From contig JAZQZZ010000039.1 of NCBI GenBank assembly GCA_045634305.1, positions 32,096-96,095 of the forward strand: a DNA stretch of 64,000 bases. Reading direction: 5' to 3'. The DNA comes from HGM04593 sp045634305. GTDB taxonomy: Bacteria; Bacteroidota; Bacteroidia; Bacteroidales; Bacteroidaceae. Each line of letters begins with the position of its first letter. The stretch's first letter is position 1. The position numbers and the translations under genes are program-made. The notes below the pieces were generated by a model that had not been told where the DNA came from, did no database searches, and saw nothing but the letters and a program-made list of their open reading frames with translations. This document shows, piece by piece, positions 43,692 through 50,997 of the stretch.

Positions 43692-44687
43692 CTATTTTAT
43701 TTCATTATCAAATAAGAATAGGGGATAATCAAATTTATGGTCAATAGAACCATTATCACGCAGTATTGTGAGTATCTTACCCATTGCATTTTCGCCCACT
43801 AAAGTATAATTACATTGAGCAAGTATTGTTTGCTCACATATATCTACGACCTTTTCCATCGATTGTATTTGTACTTTGAGTTTTTCTTCAAAAGATTTCT
43901 GTTTAGAGGCACTACGAGGTCTTTTAAGCGAAGCAGTCTTTGCCAAAGCGTCTTTCTCAAATGAACGAATATAACGCCCTGTAGAGGTTCTCACTGCCCT
44001 TACAAGGTCTTTTTTCTGCAAGTCTTGACAACCCCAACGCAATACCATATTACTATGGTTCTGCATTGTTGTGTCCTCTACAATGATTTTTCCTTTAGTC
44101 TTTGCAAGCAACTTTCGAAAACCCTCATTTTGAGCATACTTCAAGTTTACGATATACTTCATTACCTCAACATCGAAATAATTTTCACGCCAATGGGGAA
44201 ATAAGAAATCAGTATATCTGTTACTGTTTATAAACACTTTCTTGCAGTACATAGAATTTGGATATTCCATAACTTCACGCTGTAAATCGGGGTAACCCGA
44301 AAAGCGTAAAGCAATAAAAAGGTGTTCACTTGTCTTGAATTTATATCCACAACATTCAACTGGATATTCAGTACTCATATTGCTTAAAGCACCATACTTT
44401 CCATTCAATTTACCAAAGGTTACAATATCATTGGGTTTGTAGTGTTCTGTTCTACCAAAAACAATTTCATAAGGATTGTATATTGGTTTTACCTCATCGG
44501 GTTGTGTATATAAATCCCTAATAGGAAGATTAAGAGCACGCCCCATAGTTTCTACAATCTTTTTACTTGCGTGTTCTCCTTTTAATAACGAATAACAATA
44601 TTCACGAGTAACACCTATCATTTGAGCAAACTCACGAACAGATATGCCCCTTTGGTTTATTATCTCTTTTACTCTTAATTCTGCCAT
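43692..44687 (-). CDS. HTH-NADAR fusion protein
   Basis: 331 residues. Residues 4-62 are an XRE-type HTH (IINQRGISVREFAQMIGVTR, EYCYSLLKGEHASKKIVETM, ALNLPIRDLY). Residues about 95-225 resemble a NADAR (NAD/ADP-ribose-associated, YbiA-like) domain: KYGALSNMSTEYPVECCGYK, FKTSEHLFIALRF and the late conserved Trp-Gly of MVLRWGCQDL. The C-terminal 100 residues are basic then helical. NADAR proteins remove ADP-ribose from guanine bases and act with DarT-like toxins or in NAD-related phage conflict (established for family members). The HTH suggests a regulator or DNA-targeted enzyme. No DarT-like partner is adjacent. The NADAR call is by motif shape and moderately sure. Confidence 0.68.
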   Translation of the reverse strand: MAELRVKEIINQRGISVREFAQMIGVTREYCYSLLKGEHASKKIVETMGRALNLPIRDLYTQPDEVKPIYNPYEIVFGRTEHYKPNDIVTFGKLNGKYGALSNMSTEYPVECCGYKFKTSEHLFIALRFSGYPDLQREVMEYPNSMYCKKVFINSNRYTDFLFPHWRENYFDVEVMKYIVNLKYAQNEGFRKLLAKTKGKIIVEDTTMQNHSNMVLRWGCQDLQKKDLVRAVRTSTGRYIRSFEKDALAKTASLKRPRSASKQKSFEEKLKVQIQSMEKVVDICEQTILAQCNYTLVGENAMGKILTILRDNGSIDHKFDYPLFLFDNEIK

Positions 44688-44702
44688 AGCAAATTGAATT
44701 TT

Positions 44703-44743
44703 GACAAATGTAATATTATTTATTACAACAAATATAATTTGTC
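44703..44743. promoter_or_regulatory. Nested inverted repeats upstream of the HTH-NADAR gene
   Basis: GACAAAT (44703-44709) with ATTTGTC (44737-44743) encloses TGTAATA (44709-44715) with TATTACA (44721-44727). Lying 16-56 bp from the start codon, it is a plausible operator for the HTH part of the encoded protein. Confidence 0.45.
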
Positions 44744-44935
44744 GATATGTTTGTATTAAAATAAAAATGCATCAAAGTAATCAATAAATGACACCTTAAT
44801 ACATTCTTATTTTGCGTAATTCTAATCAAAAATATTAAACTGCATTTCATACATAGGTTTGATATAGATTATTCTCTATTATATCAATCAATTAGAGCAA
44901 AATACTATGTATTCATAGGGTGGTTTACTAATACC

Positions 44936-45820
44936 CTACGCTACAATATCAAGGACATCAAGGGTCTGTTTACCCTTGACTGTTTGGAAGCGTAACACTC
45001 TGTTTGAAAAGTCAAGGAACAAACGCCAAAGGAAATCTTCGTTGCACAACAGCATTGGATTGTACTCTATACCCAAGTGTTGAAAGTATTCTCGCAAGGT
45101 ATCGCCATTTACACGAACCTCTAAACGAAAAAGGTAGTTGGGGTTGCCATTGGCTTCTGCGATATACTGTTTGCCACTGTTGCTTTCGATTTCTCTTTTC
45201 TTATTGTATGCAGAGAGGCGTAAATCGCCATTCTTCTGCTGAACGATGAGGCTGTACTCCTTAATTCTGCGACAAGACCCAACGCCTATGTAGAGTATAT
45301 CTTCAAGGAGTTTATCCCTATCTGTTACCTTTGTACCATTGAGAATGGGTATTAGGTTTTCATCACGAATGGCACGAATTAGGCGTTTGGAGAGGTTGCG
45401 AGTATCATCGAAAGCGAGGTCAAGGCGTGTAAGGTTGTGGAATTTCAAACCTAACATTCCCTCAATGTAATCGAGGTAAACAAGGCGATTGTGGGTGTTA
45501 TAGTTGTAGTTGAGGTATAGTTGCTTGTTGTCTATCTCAATCCACACAAACCCACTCATTTCGCCCTCTTTGTCTGCTTTCAATCCCCAACGCAATGTAC
45601 CAAAGCATTGCATATCGTACTCGCTGTTGGTGTTGTTGCTTGTTCTCTCAAGGTAGATGATTTTGTAGATGTAATCGTAATATTTGCCCTCTGTCCTTTC
45701 AAGGCGAAAATCCCAATGTGGGAGTTCATAGATTTCGAGGGGTGTTTCCATTAGTTGATATAATGGAGAGTCTTCATAGAGTGTGTAGCATAGTTTTACT
45801 TTGTCAGCACTGATTTTCAT
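44936..45820 (-). CDS. Rep-like replication initiation protein
   Basis: 294 residues from the ATG at 45820 (MKISADKVKLCYTLYEDSPL). A longer reading from 45853 overlaps the preceding small gene more deeply and is less likely. Features resemble rolling-circle / phage-type Rep_trans initiators: an early Tyr-rich region, LTRLDLAFDDTRNLSKRLIR (acidic pair), IGVGSCRRIKEYSLIVQQKN and LRLSAYNKKREIE (Tyr-Lys motif typical of the family), then RLEVRVNGDTLREYFQHLG. It could allow the excised circle to replicate. It is the second of two overlapping minus-strand genes. Family assignment by motif only. Confidence 0.65.
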   Translation of the reverse strand: MKISADKVKLCYTLYEDSPLYQLMETPLEIYELPHWDFRLERTEGKYYDYIYKIIYLERTSNNTNSEYDMQCFGTLRWGLKADKEGEMSGFVWIEIDNKQLYLNYNYNTHNRLVYLDYIEGMLGLKFHNLTRLDLAFDDTRNLSKRLIRAIRDENLIPILNGTKVTDRDKLLEDILYIGVGSCRRIKEYSLIVQQKNGDLRLSAYNKKREIESNSGKQYIAEANGNPNYLFRLEVRVNGDTLREYFQHLGIEYNPMLLCNEDFLWRLFLDFSNRVLRFQTVKGKQTLDVLDIVA

Positions 45821-46001
45821 TGTTAATACTGTTTTTAATCTCATTAGTTCCATCGTTTGGCTTATTGGGGATTGTTGCCCAATATGCTCTCATACCATCG
45901 CTGATGGCTTGCTTGTGGTTGTCTGTCAAACCACGCCCTTTGAGGGCTTGACTGATACGCTGTTTGGTATCATCATTCAATTCTCTAAATTGTCTTTTCA
46001 T
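45804..46001 (-). CDS. Small NUMOD-like/basic protein upstream of rep
   Basis: 65 residues. KRQFRELNDDTKQRISQALK, GRGLTDNHKQAISDGMRAYW is a helix-helix motif resembling the NUMOD3-type DNA-binding modules that Bacteroidetes mobile elements carry beside rep genes. The tail is Asn-rich. It overlaps the rep start by 17 bp and is probably translationally coupled. A role in replication or copy control is inferred. Confidence 0.65.
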   Translation of the reverse strand: MKRQFRELNDDTKQRISQALKGRGLTDNHKQAISDGMRAYWATIPNKPNDGTNEIKNSINNENQC

Positions 46002-46157
46002 AGATATATTACTTTTATTATAAATATTAGGTTAAGTAGAAAAAGAGTAAATAGTAAGTAACTTTTTTTGAAAAAACTTTTTGTACGAAAAACGGAAATC
46101 TGTTTTTACCTATACTACTAAAAATGATATTTGATAAGCGATAGAGGTTACATACAT

Positions 46158-46181
46158 AAAAAGCACCCACAGAGGGGTGCT
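46158..46181 (-). terminator. Terminator of the HNH-like cargo gene
   Basis: AGCACCC (46162-46168) pairs with GGGTGCT (46175-46181). On the minus strand it is followed by TTTTTATG, so it ends the cargo gene. Confidence 0.7.
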
Positions 46182-46223
46182 GATTGTGTTTTGTTATTTG
46201 ATACCATTACCAACCTTGTAAGG

Positions 46224-47291
46224 TTAAATTAGCTCACCATTTGCTTTTGTAATTTGAACACCATAAACCAAAGAAAGAGCTTTTGAGAATGCATAAGCAA
46301 AGTGCTTGGGACTCTCTTTTTCACCAACTTTATACTCACTAGAATAAATAATATTAAAGACAGTAGAAATAAATTCTTCTGATGGATTATTTGGCAGAGA
46401 ACACATATAATGTTTTCTAACTTGTTTCCAAAAATTTAAAATCATTTTCTTCTTTTCTTTTATAACAAATGGTTGGCAAATTTTTACGACTCGTTCAGAG
46501 ACATCTGCAAAAAGATGTGTTTCAACATTTAAGATTTGCTCTTTCATCAAGACTTTATATGTTTTTGCTTGCAAAAAAGCGTCTGCCAAACTATAATGTT
46601 TTGCTAACCTAAATCTATTAGTTTTTTCTAAAAAAATATATACTGCCACATCTCCCAATATCAACAATATTGTTTTCTCCTTTTTATCATAATCTGAATA
46701 TATAACCCCTGCCCCACTCTTGCAATAATCTTTACAATAAACGACACTATAATCAAAAGGCAAATTTTGCATTATATATGATAAATCACCTTTTAACTCT
46801 CTCGCTTTTATATATAAATTAAGTCTTTTCCCCATTGCTTTTACAATATGTGTAGGCATTTTAAAAGGTAGCATACCACACATTGCCATTCTCCATATAA
46901 TAGACAACCAAAAGAAATATGGTATATGAAATTCTATTTTTCTGTTTTCTATTAAATAGTTGCGATATGGCGACTCTAACAAATCTCCTAGTTTTTTTTC
47001 ACAATATGAGCAGAATATAAAATCCCTAGTAACATCTGTTTGTTTATAGTTCTCAAGTTCCTCATCTGAAAGCTCTCCAAAGTCTTTCTCAACATCATCA
47101 GGAGCAACTTCGCAACCTATATATGATTTTGTAATAGGACCACAAATCTCGTACAAAATCTCTTTATACCTTTTATAACTTTTATCAGAGCTTCCAACCA
47201 TAGTAACTAAGAAGCTTGGAATAATATGAGAATTTGTTTTATTAGCTTCTCTGCTATTACATATTGCGCATAATTTAGATTCCATACACAT
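46224..47291 (-). CDS. HNH-like zinc-binding protein of unknown function (cargo)
   Basis: 355 residues, very AT-rich codon use. The N-terminus MCMESKLCAICNSREANKTN and SHIIPSFLVTM gives a CxxC...SHIIP pattern seen in HNH-endonuclease-like families, and a second pair comes later (FIFCSYCEKKLGDLLESPYR). A hydrophobic stretch (PYFFWLSIIWRMAMCGMLPF) follows. Proteins with this layout often occur in defence islands. Nuclease activity is not shown because the catalytic HNH residues are not complete by eye. It lies at the right end of element 1, just before the recombinase tail sequence, in the usual cargo position. Second start (MES) 6 bases in is an alternative. Confidence 0.6.
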   Translation of the reverse strand: MCMESKLCAICNSREANKTNSHIIPSFLVTMVGSSDKSYKRYKEILYEICGPITKSYIGCEVAPDDVEKDFGELSDEELENYKQTDVTRDFIFCSYCEKKLGDLLESPYRNYLIENRKIEFHIPYFFWLSIIWRMAMCGMLPFKMPTHIVKAMGKRLNLYIKARELKGDLSYIMQNLPFDYSVVYCKDYCKSGAGVIYSDYDKKEKTILLILGDVAVYIFLEKTNRFRLAKHYSLADAFLQAKTYKVLMKEQILNVETHLFADVSERVVKICQPFVIKEKKKMILNFWKQVRKHYMCSLPNNPSEEFISTVFNIIYSSEYKVGEKESPKHFAYAFSKALSLVYGVQITKANGELI

Positions 47292-47355
47292 AATAGATAA
47301 AATTTGATGTACAAATCTAACATCTTCTAATCATATACGCAAAACACATAAAACA

Positions 47356-47466
47356 TCATTTTTTACAAAAAGTTACCATATCGTAACCCTCCGCTTTCAA
47401 GTAATGAACGAAATCCACCACCTTTAGAAAGTCTTTCATAAAGGTTCGATAATCTGTCACAAATTT
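47356..47466 (-). other. Displaced C-terminal tail of the element 1 recombinase
   Basis: In frame with the recombinase core reading (SSFVQSC), it encodes 36 residues from KFVTDYRTFMKDFLKVV through DFVHYLKAEGYDMVTFCKK to a stop at 47356-47358. When the element circularises, this sequence would join the integrated recombinase ORF at the core and extend it to about 535 residues. The tail is amphipathic and helical. A related tail is kept in element 2, which suggests it is coding. Confidence 0.65.
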
Positions 47467-47486
47467 GCACGATTGGACAAAAGAGG
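47467..47486 (+). repeat. Attachment core copy 2 (junction of elements 1 and 2)
   Basis: Identical 20-bp core. The left flank (GTTCGATAATCTGTCACAAATTT, given in two parts: 47445-47454 and 47455-47466) is the element 1 right end; the right flank is a recombinase 3' end. Confidence 0.75.
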
Positions 47487-47728
47487 AATTTTCGAGAGAA
47501 TTTTCCTCTTTTTTATTTTTGTAATTTACTGATAATCGAGCAATTATTGACAGTGCCTCATTCTCATCAAAGGTTCGATAATTGTCTTTATCCTTGTCCC
47601 ACAAAACTCCATTCGGAAAGAGCAGATTTTGCAGTTTTTGGCAAGTTTCAAGCGATGCATCACGCCATAAACTATCTAATTTACAGCACATTGCAAGGAT
47701 GTCATCTACCTCACTATCAAGGTTCGAT
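47467..47728 (-). pseudogene. Remnant 3' end of a large serine recombinase
   Basis: About 260 bp almost identical to 39772-40033. It encodes the recombinase C-terminal 85 or so residues (SNLDSEVDDILAMCCKLDSL, WRDASLETCQKLQNLLFPNG...). Identity stops abruptly at GGTTCGAT (47721-47728), right after the acyltransferase stop codon. The catalytic domain is missing. Confidence 0.85.
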
Positions 47729-47730
47729 TT

Positions 47731-48765
47731 TTACACAAGCCATTTATTTACATAGGGAATCCTATGTAATATAAAAGTAATTGATAAGGAAATAACAAAA
47801 ACAATTAAAGCATACAATGGAACAAACCAAGTTAAAGAGTAAGTAGATGGAGTAATATCCACTTTATGCAACAAACTCATTACAAGCACATGGACTATAT
47901 ATACTCCAAAAGTGCACTTCGATATTTTAGATAATATATTTCCTGCTCTCGTTATACAAGAACTACAATTGATTACATATACGTATATCGTTGCTGCCAA
48001 AAACATTGTACACACAAATGAATTGCTCAAAAATTCCTGATAAGGATTACCCAACAACGAACTCCCATAATAATTCGCTCCAAAGAGCAATATTGGAGAA
48101 ACGATTCCAATGATATATAAAGCACGTTTTTTAGTAGCAGAAATGGGATATTCGAACAAATAGTGTCCCAATACGAAATAAAAAGAGTAAGTAGAGACAA
48201 ATGTCATATCAAAACCTTTACAAAAATCCCTCAACGCCACCATCAAACGAGTGTCAAACAATTCAAGTACAGAAAGTACCGAAGGCAATATAATCCCCAT
48301 CAACATTGCACAAAGCAGGAAGTACTCTTCTGTTTTGCGATTGGATGTTATTGCCCTGAATAAAGGAACCGCGATATACAATCCTATTAAAATTCTCAGA
48401 AACCAAAAATGAAATGGACCATTTAAAATTCTAAACAAAATATAACTTGAGCTTAAACTACCGTTCAAGAGCGGCAGAGCATAAATTACTGACCAAAAAA
48501 TATAAATTAAAAAAATTCTAAAAATATTCTTTTTATACAATCGACCAAGATTCAACTCTTTTCCTTTATTTAAAAAAAGAGCACCTGAAATCATAAAGAA
48601 AACGGGGACACTCCAACGTACTAAAGACTCGTACACATTAGCAACATTCCAGTTGGAGGATGGGTACGAATCCAAAAACAATGGCGCAACAGCATGCAAG
48701 ACTACAACAGCAAAAGCTGCAAGTATTCTAAGTCCGTCAAATGCAATTATCTTATTAACTGACAT
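47731..48765 (-). CDS. Acyltransferase 3 family membrane protein
   Basis: 344 residues, ten or so membrane spans. The N-terminus FDGLRILAAFAVVVLHAVAP is the AT3 family signature with the conserved Arg/His (R13 and H24), followed by RWSVPVFFMISGALFLNKGK. Such enzymes transfer acetyl or succinyl groups to surface or extracellular glycans (O-antigen, capsule). As element cargo, it could alter a phage receptor glycan or serotype (inference). AT-rich codon use matches the HNH-like cargo of element 1. It starts 88 bp from the tail sequence of element 2 and ends against the truncated recombinase. Confidence 0.88.
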   Translation of the reverse strand: MSVNKIIAFDGLRILAAFAVVVLHAVAPLFLDSYPSSNWNVANVYESLVRWSVPVFFMISGALFLNKGKELNLGRLYKKNIFRIFLIYIFWSVIYALPLLNGSLSSSYILFRILNGPFHFWFLRILIGLYIAVPLFRAITSNRKTEEYFLLCAMLMGIILPSVLSVLELFDTRLMVALRDFCKGFDMTFVSTYSFYFVLGHYLFEYPISATKKRALYIIGIVSPILLFGANYYGSSLLGNPYQEFLSNSFVCTMFLAATIYVYVINCSSCITRAGNILSKISKCTFGVYIVHVLVMSLLHKVDITPSTYSLTWFVPLYALIVFVISLSITFILHRIPYVNKWLV

Positions 48766-48853
48766 TTTTATCTTTTCAAATTAACTTTTGCAAAAATAAC
48801 AAATATTATTTACGTGAAATAATTATATCATAAGATATCACATAAAACTATTT

Positions 48854-49048
48854 TTAGCCATTACCAACCTTGTCAAAAGTCACCATATCGTAACCCTCTG
48901 CTCTCAAATAATGAACAAAATCTACCACCTTTAAAAAATCTCTTTTAAAGTTGGCTGTGCCGACAATTTCTCGCCATGACAAAGTGCAAGCAGGCTCGCC
49001 TTTGCTCATTTGGCTTGACGAAATTGTTCGATAATCTGTCACAAATTT
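48854..49048 (-). other. Displaced C-terminal tail of the element 2 recombinase
   Basis: In the same frame relative to the core, it encodes KFVTDYRTISSSQMSKGEPA, CTLSWREIVGTANF and RDFLKVVDFVHYLRAEGYDM, ending VTFDKVGNG. The last part matches the element 1 tail apart from scattered changes, and about 26 residues are inserted after the first eight. The frame is open throughout. Confidence 0.6.
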
Positions 49049-49068
49049 GCACGATTGGACAAAAGAGG
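49049..49068 (+). repeat. Attachment core copy 3 (right end of island)
   Basis: Identical core with the same left flank as copy 2. To its right only the terminator hairpin matches copy 1 (to about 49096), then sequence diverges, marking the return to the chromosome. Confidence 0.75.
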
Positions 49069-49181
49069 ATAATTCGAAAGAATTTTCCTCTTTTTTACAT
49101 TCACCCGATAAATAAATTCGGAATTAATGATAGGAAGTTCATCAATCCCCCATCTTAAAATATAAAATAAACAAAGTCATA

Positions 49182-50162
49182 ATGAAACTAAGGAACTTTT
49201 ATATAAAATTACAGGTATGGAGAGGCAGGGCACTGGACATATGGAGCAAAAGTCCATATCCAGCCAATGTTTTATCTAACCTATGCAGTAATGGATTTCG
49301 TTTTGAAGGAGTGCTATGCGGAAGTATGGAGGGTTTCCTACAATCATTGAAATTTCAGAATATAGATAAACAGAGGCAAATATGTTCCATGAAAGGTAAA
49401 AATGCCAAGAATATGACATCGGCTCATTGGCAGACAGACCAAACTGTTTGGTGGAAAGGCTCTGCAATCAACCGTCAAAGTACAGACTTTCAGAACTTGA
49501 TACGCAGAGCATACAAGGCCATGTTTGAACAGAATGAGCGTTTCCGTGTGGCTTTGATGTCAACTCGCGGAATGAAGTTGTATCATAGTCAGGGTGAACA
49601 GAATTCATACAAAACCATCTTGACAGAATCGGAATTCTGTTCTGTGCTCACAGATTTACGGGATTCGTACGATATAAACCATAACGGAACCACACAACGC
49701 AAGAAACGCCTCTATTTCGACATGGATGGTGTGCTTGTTGATTTCGAGTCGGCATTGGCCAAACAGGATGAAGAGACTCTCAAAGAGTATGAAGGTAGAT
49801 ATGATGAGATTCCCGGATTGTTTGGACAGATGTTGCCAATGAGCGGTGCAATAGATGCAGTACACCGTCTTAAAGAACATTATGACTGCTACATACTCTC
49901 AACAGCGCCATGGAAAAATCCATCGGCATGGAGTGACAAAGTGATGTGGATAACCCGATATTTAGACGACGTATTCCACAAGCGGATGGTTATCACACAT
50001 TGCAAGAATCTATGCATAGGAGATATATTGATAGATGACCGAGGCAAGAACGGAACAAACGAATTTGAGGGAGAATGGATACATTTTGGTTCTGAAAGAT
50101 TCCCTGATTGGAAGAGTGTCCTTGATTATCTTCTCCCTAATGGCGATTGTCAGGATTTATAG
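49182..50162 (+). CDS. NADAR-like domain fused to a 5'-nucleotidase (HAD)
   Basis: 326 residues. Residues about 20-165 resemble the NADAR/YbiA fold: YPANVLSNLCSNGFRFEGVL, CGSMEGFLQSLKFQN, then MTSAHWQTDQTVWWKGSAIN and FRVALMSTRGMKLYHSQGEQ. From residue 175 a HAD-superfamily domain of the NT5C 5'(3')-deoxyribonucleotidase type begins: RLYFDMDGVLVDFESALAKQ supplies the catalytic DxD (D180, D182), CYILSTAPWKNPSAWSDKVM motif II and CIGDILIDDRGKNGTNEFEG motif IV. The pairing suggests nucleotide or ADP-ribose salvage or detoxification. It is convergent with a Nudix hydrolase gene 121 bp downstream. Lying right beside the island, it may be another tRNA-Leu hotspot cargo. The NADAR part is moderately sure. 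Confidence 0.72.
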   Translation: MKLRNFYIKLQVWRGRALDIWSKSPYPANVLSNLCSNGFRFEGVLCGSMEGFLQSLKFQNIDKQRQICSMKGKNAKNMTSAHWQTDQTVWWKGSAINRQSTDFQNLIRRAYKAMFEQNERFRVALMSTRGMKLYHSQGEQNSYKTILTESEFCSVLTDLRDSYDINHNGTTQRKKRLYFDMDGVLVDFESALAKQDEETLKEYEGRYDEIPGLFGQMLPMSGAIDAVHRLKEHYDCYILSTAPWKNPSAWSDKVMWITRYLDDVFHKRMVITHCKNLCIGDILIDDRGKNGTNEFEGEWIHFGSERFPDWKSVLDYLLPNGDCQDL

Positions 50163-50216
50163 TTCATCAATCATACACATATACATACATTCAGTTGTTG
50201 AGATAATTGGAAGGCT

Positions 50217-50265
50217 AAAGGATGTTTTTGGAAGAATCATACATATTCCAAAAGATACATCCTTT
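50217..50265. terminator. Bidirectional hairpin between the NADAR-HAD and Nudix genes
   Basis: AAAGGATGT then TTTTGGAA (50217-50233) pairs with TTCCAAAA then ACATCCTTT (50246-50265), with a 3-nt bulge. Position between convergent genes fits a shared terminator. Confidence 0.6.
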
Positions 50266-50283
50266 AACTCAATGGCAGAACTG

Positions 50284-50796
50284 TTACTTCCCAATCCACT
50301 CCATCACTTTAAGGAACTCCATCTCAAAATTGGGGGTTAGTACTCCTTGTCCGATTGCTGACTTTATTTCATCAATTTCCCAAAAGCGGCCACCATCGAG
50401 TTCGTCGCTTGGAGCGACAGCGCCGTCATACACAGCGCTATATACATATATAAGTTCTCTCTCGCGTTCGCTCTCGAACAGATAACTGCTCAAAAAACAC
50501 GGTTCACAATCCTCAATACCGAGTTCCTCGCGCACCTCCCTTTTCAACGCAGTGGCTACATCCTCGCCATAGTCGACATGGCCGCCGACGGCGGTGTCCC
50601 ACTTGCCGGGCTGTATGGTTTTCCACACAGGACGGTGTTGCAGATAGAGTCGCCCTTTGGAATCGAACAGATGCAGATGCACGACGGGATGTAGCAGTTT
50701 TGTACCATCATGGCACTCGCCACGTGTTGCACTGCCAATGAGTTCACCCGACTCGTTAACGATGGGCAACAGTTCTGTGTTGTTGTCTTTTTTCAT
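50284..50796 (-). CDS. Nudix hydrolase (isopentenyl-isomerase-like branch)
   Basis: 170 residues from the second ATG at 50796 (an ATG at 50805 is an alternative). The Nudix box is complete: GGHVDYGEDVATALKREVRE then ELG. The N-terminal ELLPIVNESGELIGSATRGE and LHPVVHLHLFDSKGRLYLQH and WKTIQPGKWDTAVGG are typical of the YfcD/Idi-like subgroup. It cleaves a nucleoside-diphosphate-linked substrate, not identified here. Paired convergently with the NADAR-nucleotidase gene. Confidence 0.9.
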   Translation of the reverse strand: MKKDNNTELLPIVNESGELIGSATRGECHDGTKLLHPVVHLHLFDSKGRLYLQHRPVWKTIQPGKWDTAVGGHVDYGEDVATALKREVREELGIEDCEPCFLSSYLFESERERELIYVYSAVYDGAVAPSDELDGGRFWEIDEIKSAIGQGVLTPNFEMEFLKVMEWIGK

Positions 50797-50997
50797 AGCT
50801 TCCATTTTTTACAAAATTATGTGATTTCCGTCATTCAATGGCAAATGATGCTATTTTTTAATTTCGGTACAAATATAATGCTAAAATTTTTTTTTGCTTA
50901 TTGTTGTATTTTTTTTCGATAAATATAAATAATAGTTTCAAAAAAACATTAATTTTACACATCCAATAGTAACTACAACTTATAACGCAATAAAGCT

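Larger units (their letters stand above)
39772..47466. mobile_element. Integrated element 1 at tRNA-Leu (large serine recombinase)
   Basis: About 7.7 kb bounded by two copies of the core GCACGATTGGACAAAAGAGG (39772-39791 overlapping the tRNA 3' end, and 47467-47486). It carries a large serine recombinase at its left end reading towards the tRNA, a small serine invertase, regulators, a Rep-like protein and cargo. The recombinase reading frame crosses the left core; its tail sequence sits at the right end (47356-47466). Confidence 0.75.
47467..49048. mobile_element. Integrated element 2, a deleted derivative in tandem
   Basis: About 1.6 kb between the second (47467-47486) and third (49049-49068) copies of the core. 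It retains the recombinase 3' end (47467-47728), an acyltransferase cargo gene and a recombinase tail (48854-49048). It lacks the recombinase catalytic part, so it would need element 1 for mobility. Confidence 0.7.

Noticed and set aside
47356..47691. A separate 111-aa protein starting at 47691
   Set aside because: It is the recombinase 3' end of element 2 read through the core into the tail of element 1, not an independent gene.
39877..49034. Recurring GGTTCGATAA as a CRISPR-like repeat
   Set aside because: Copies are short, irregularly spaced and without equal spacers; no cas genes are present.
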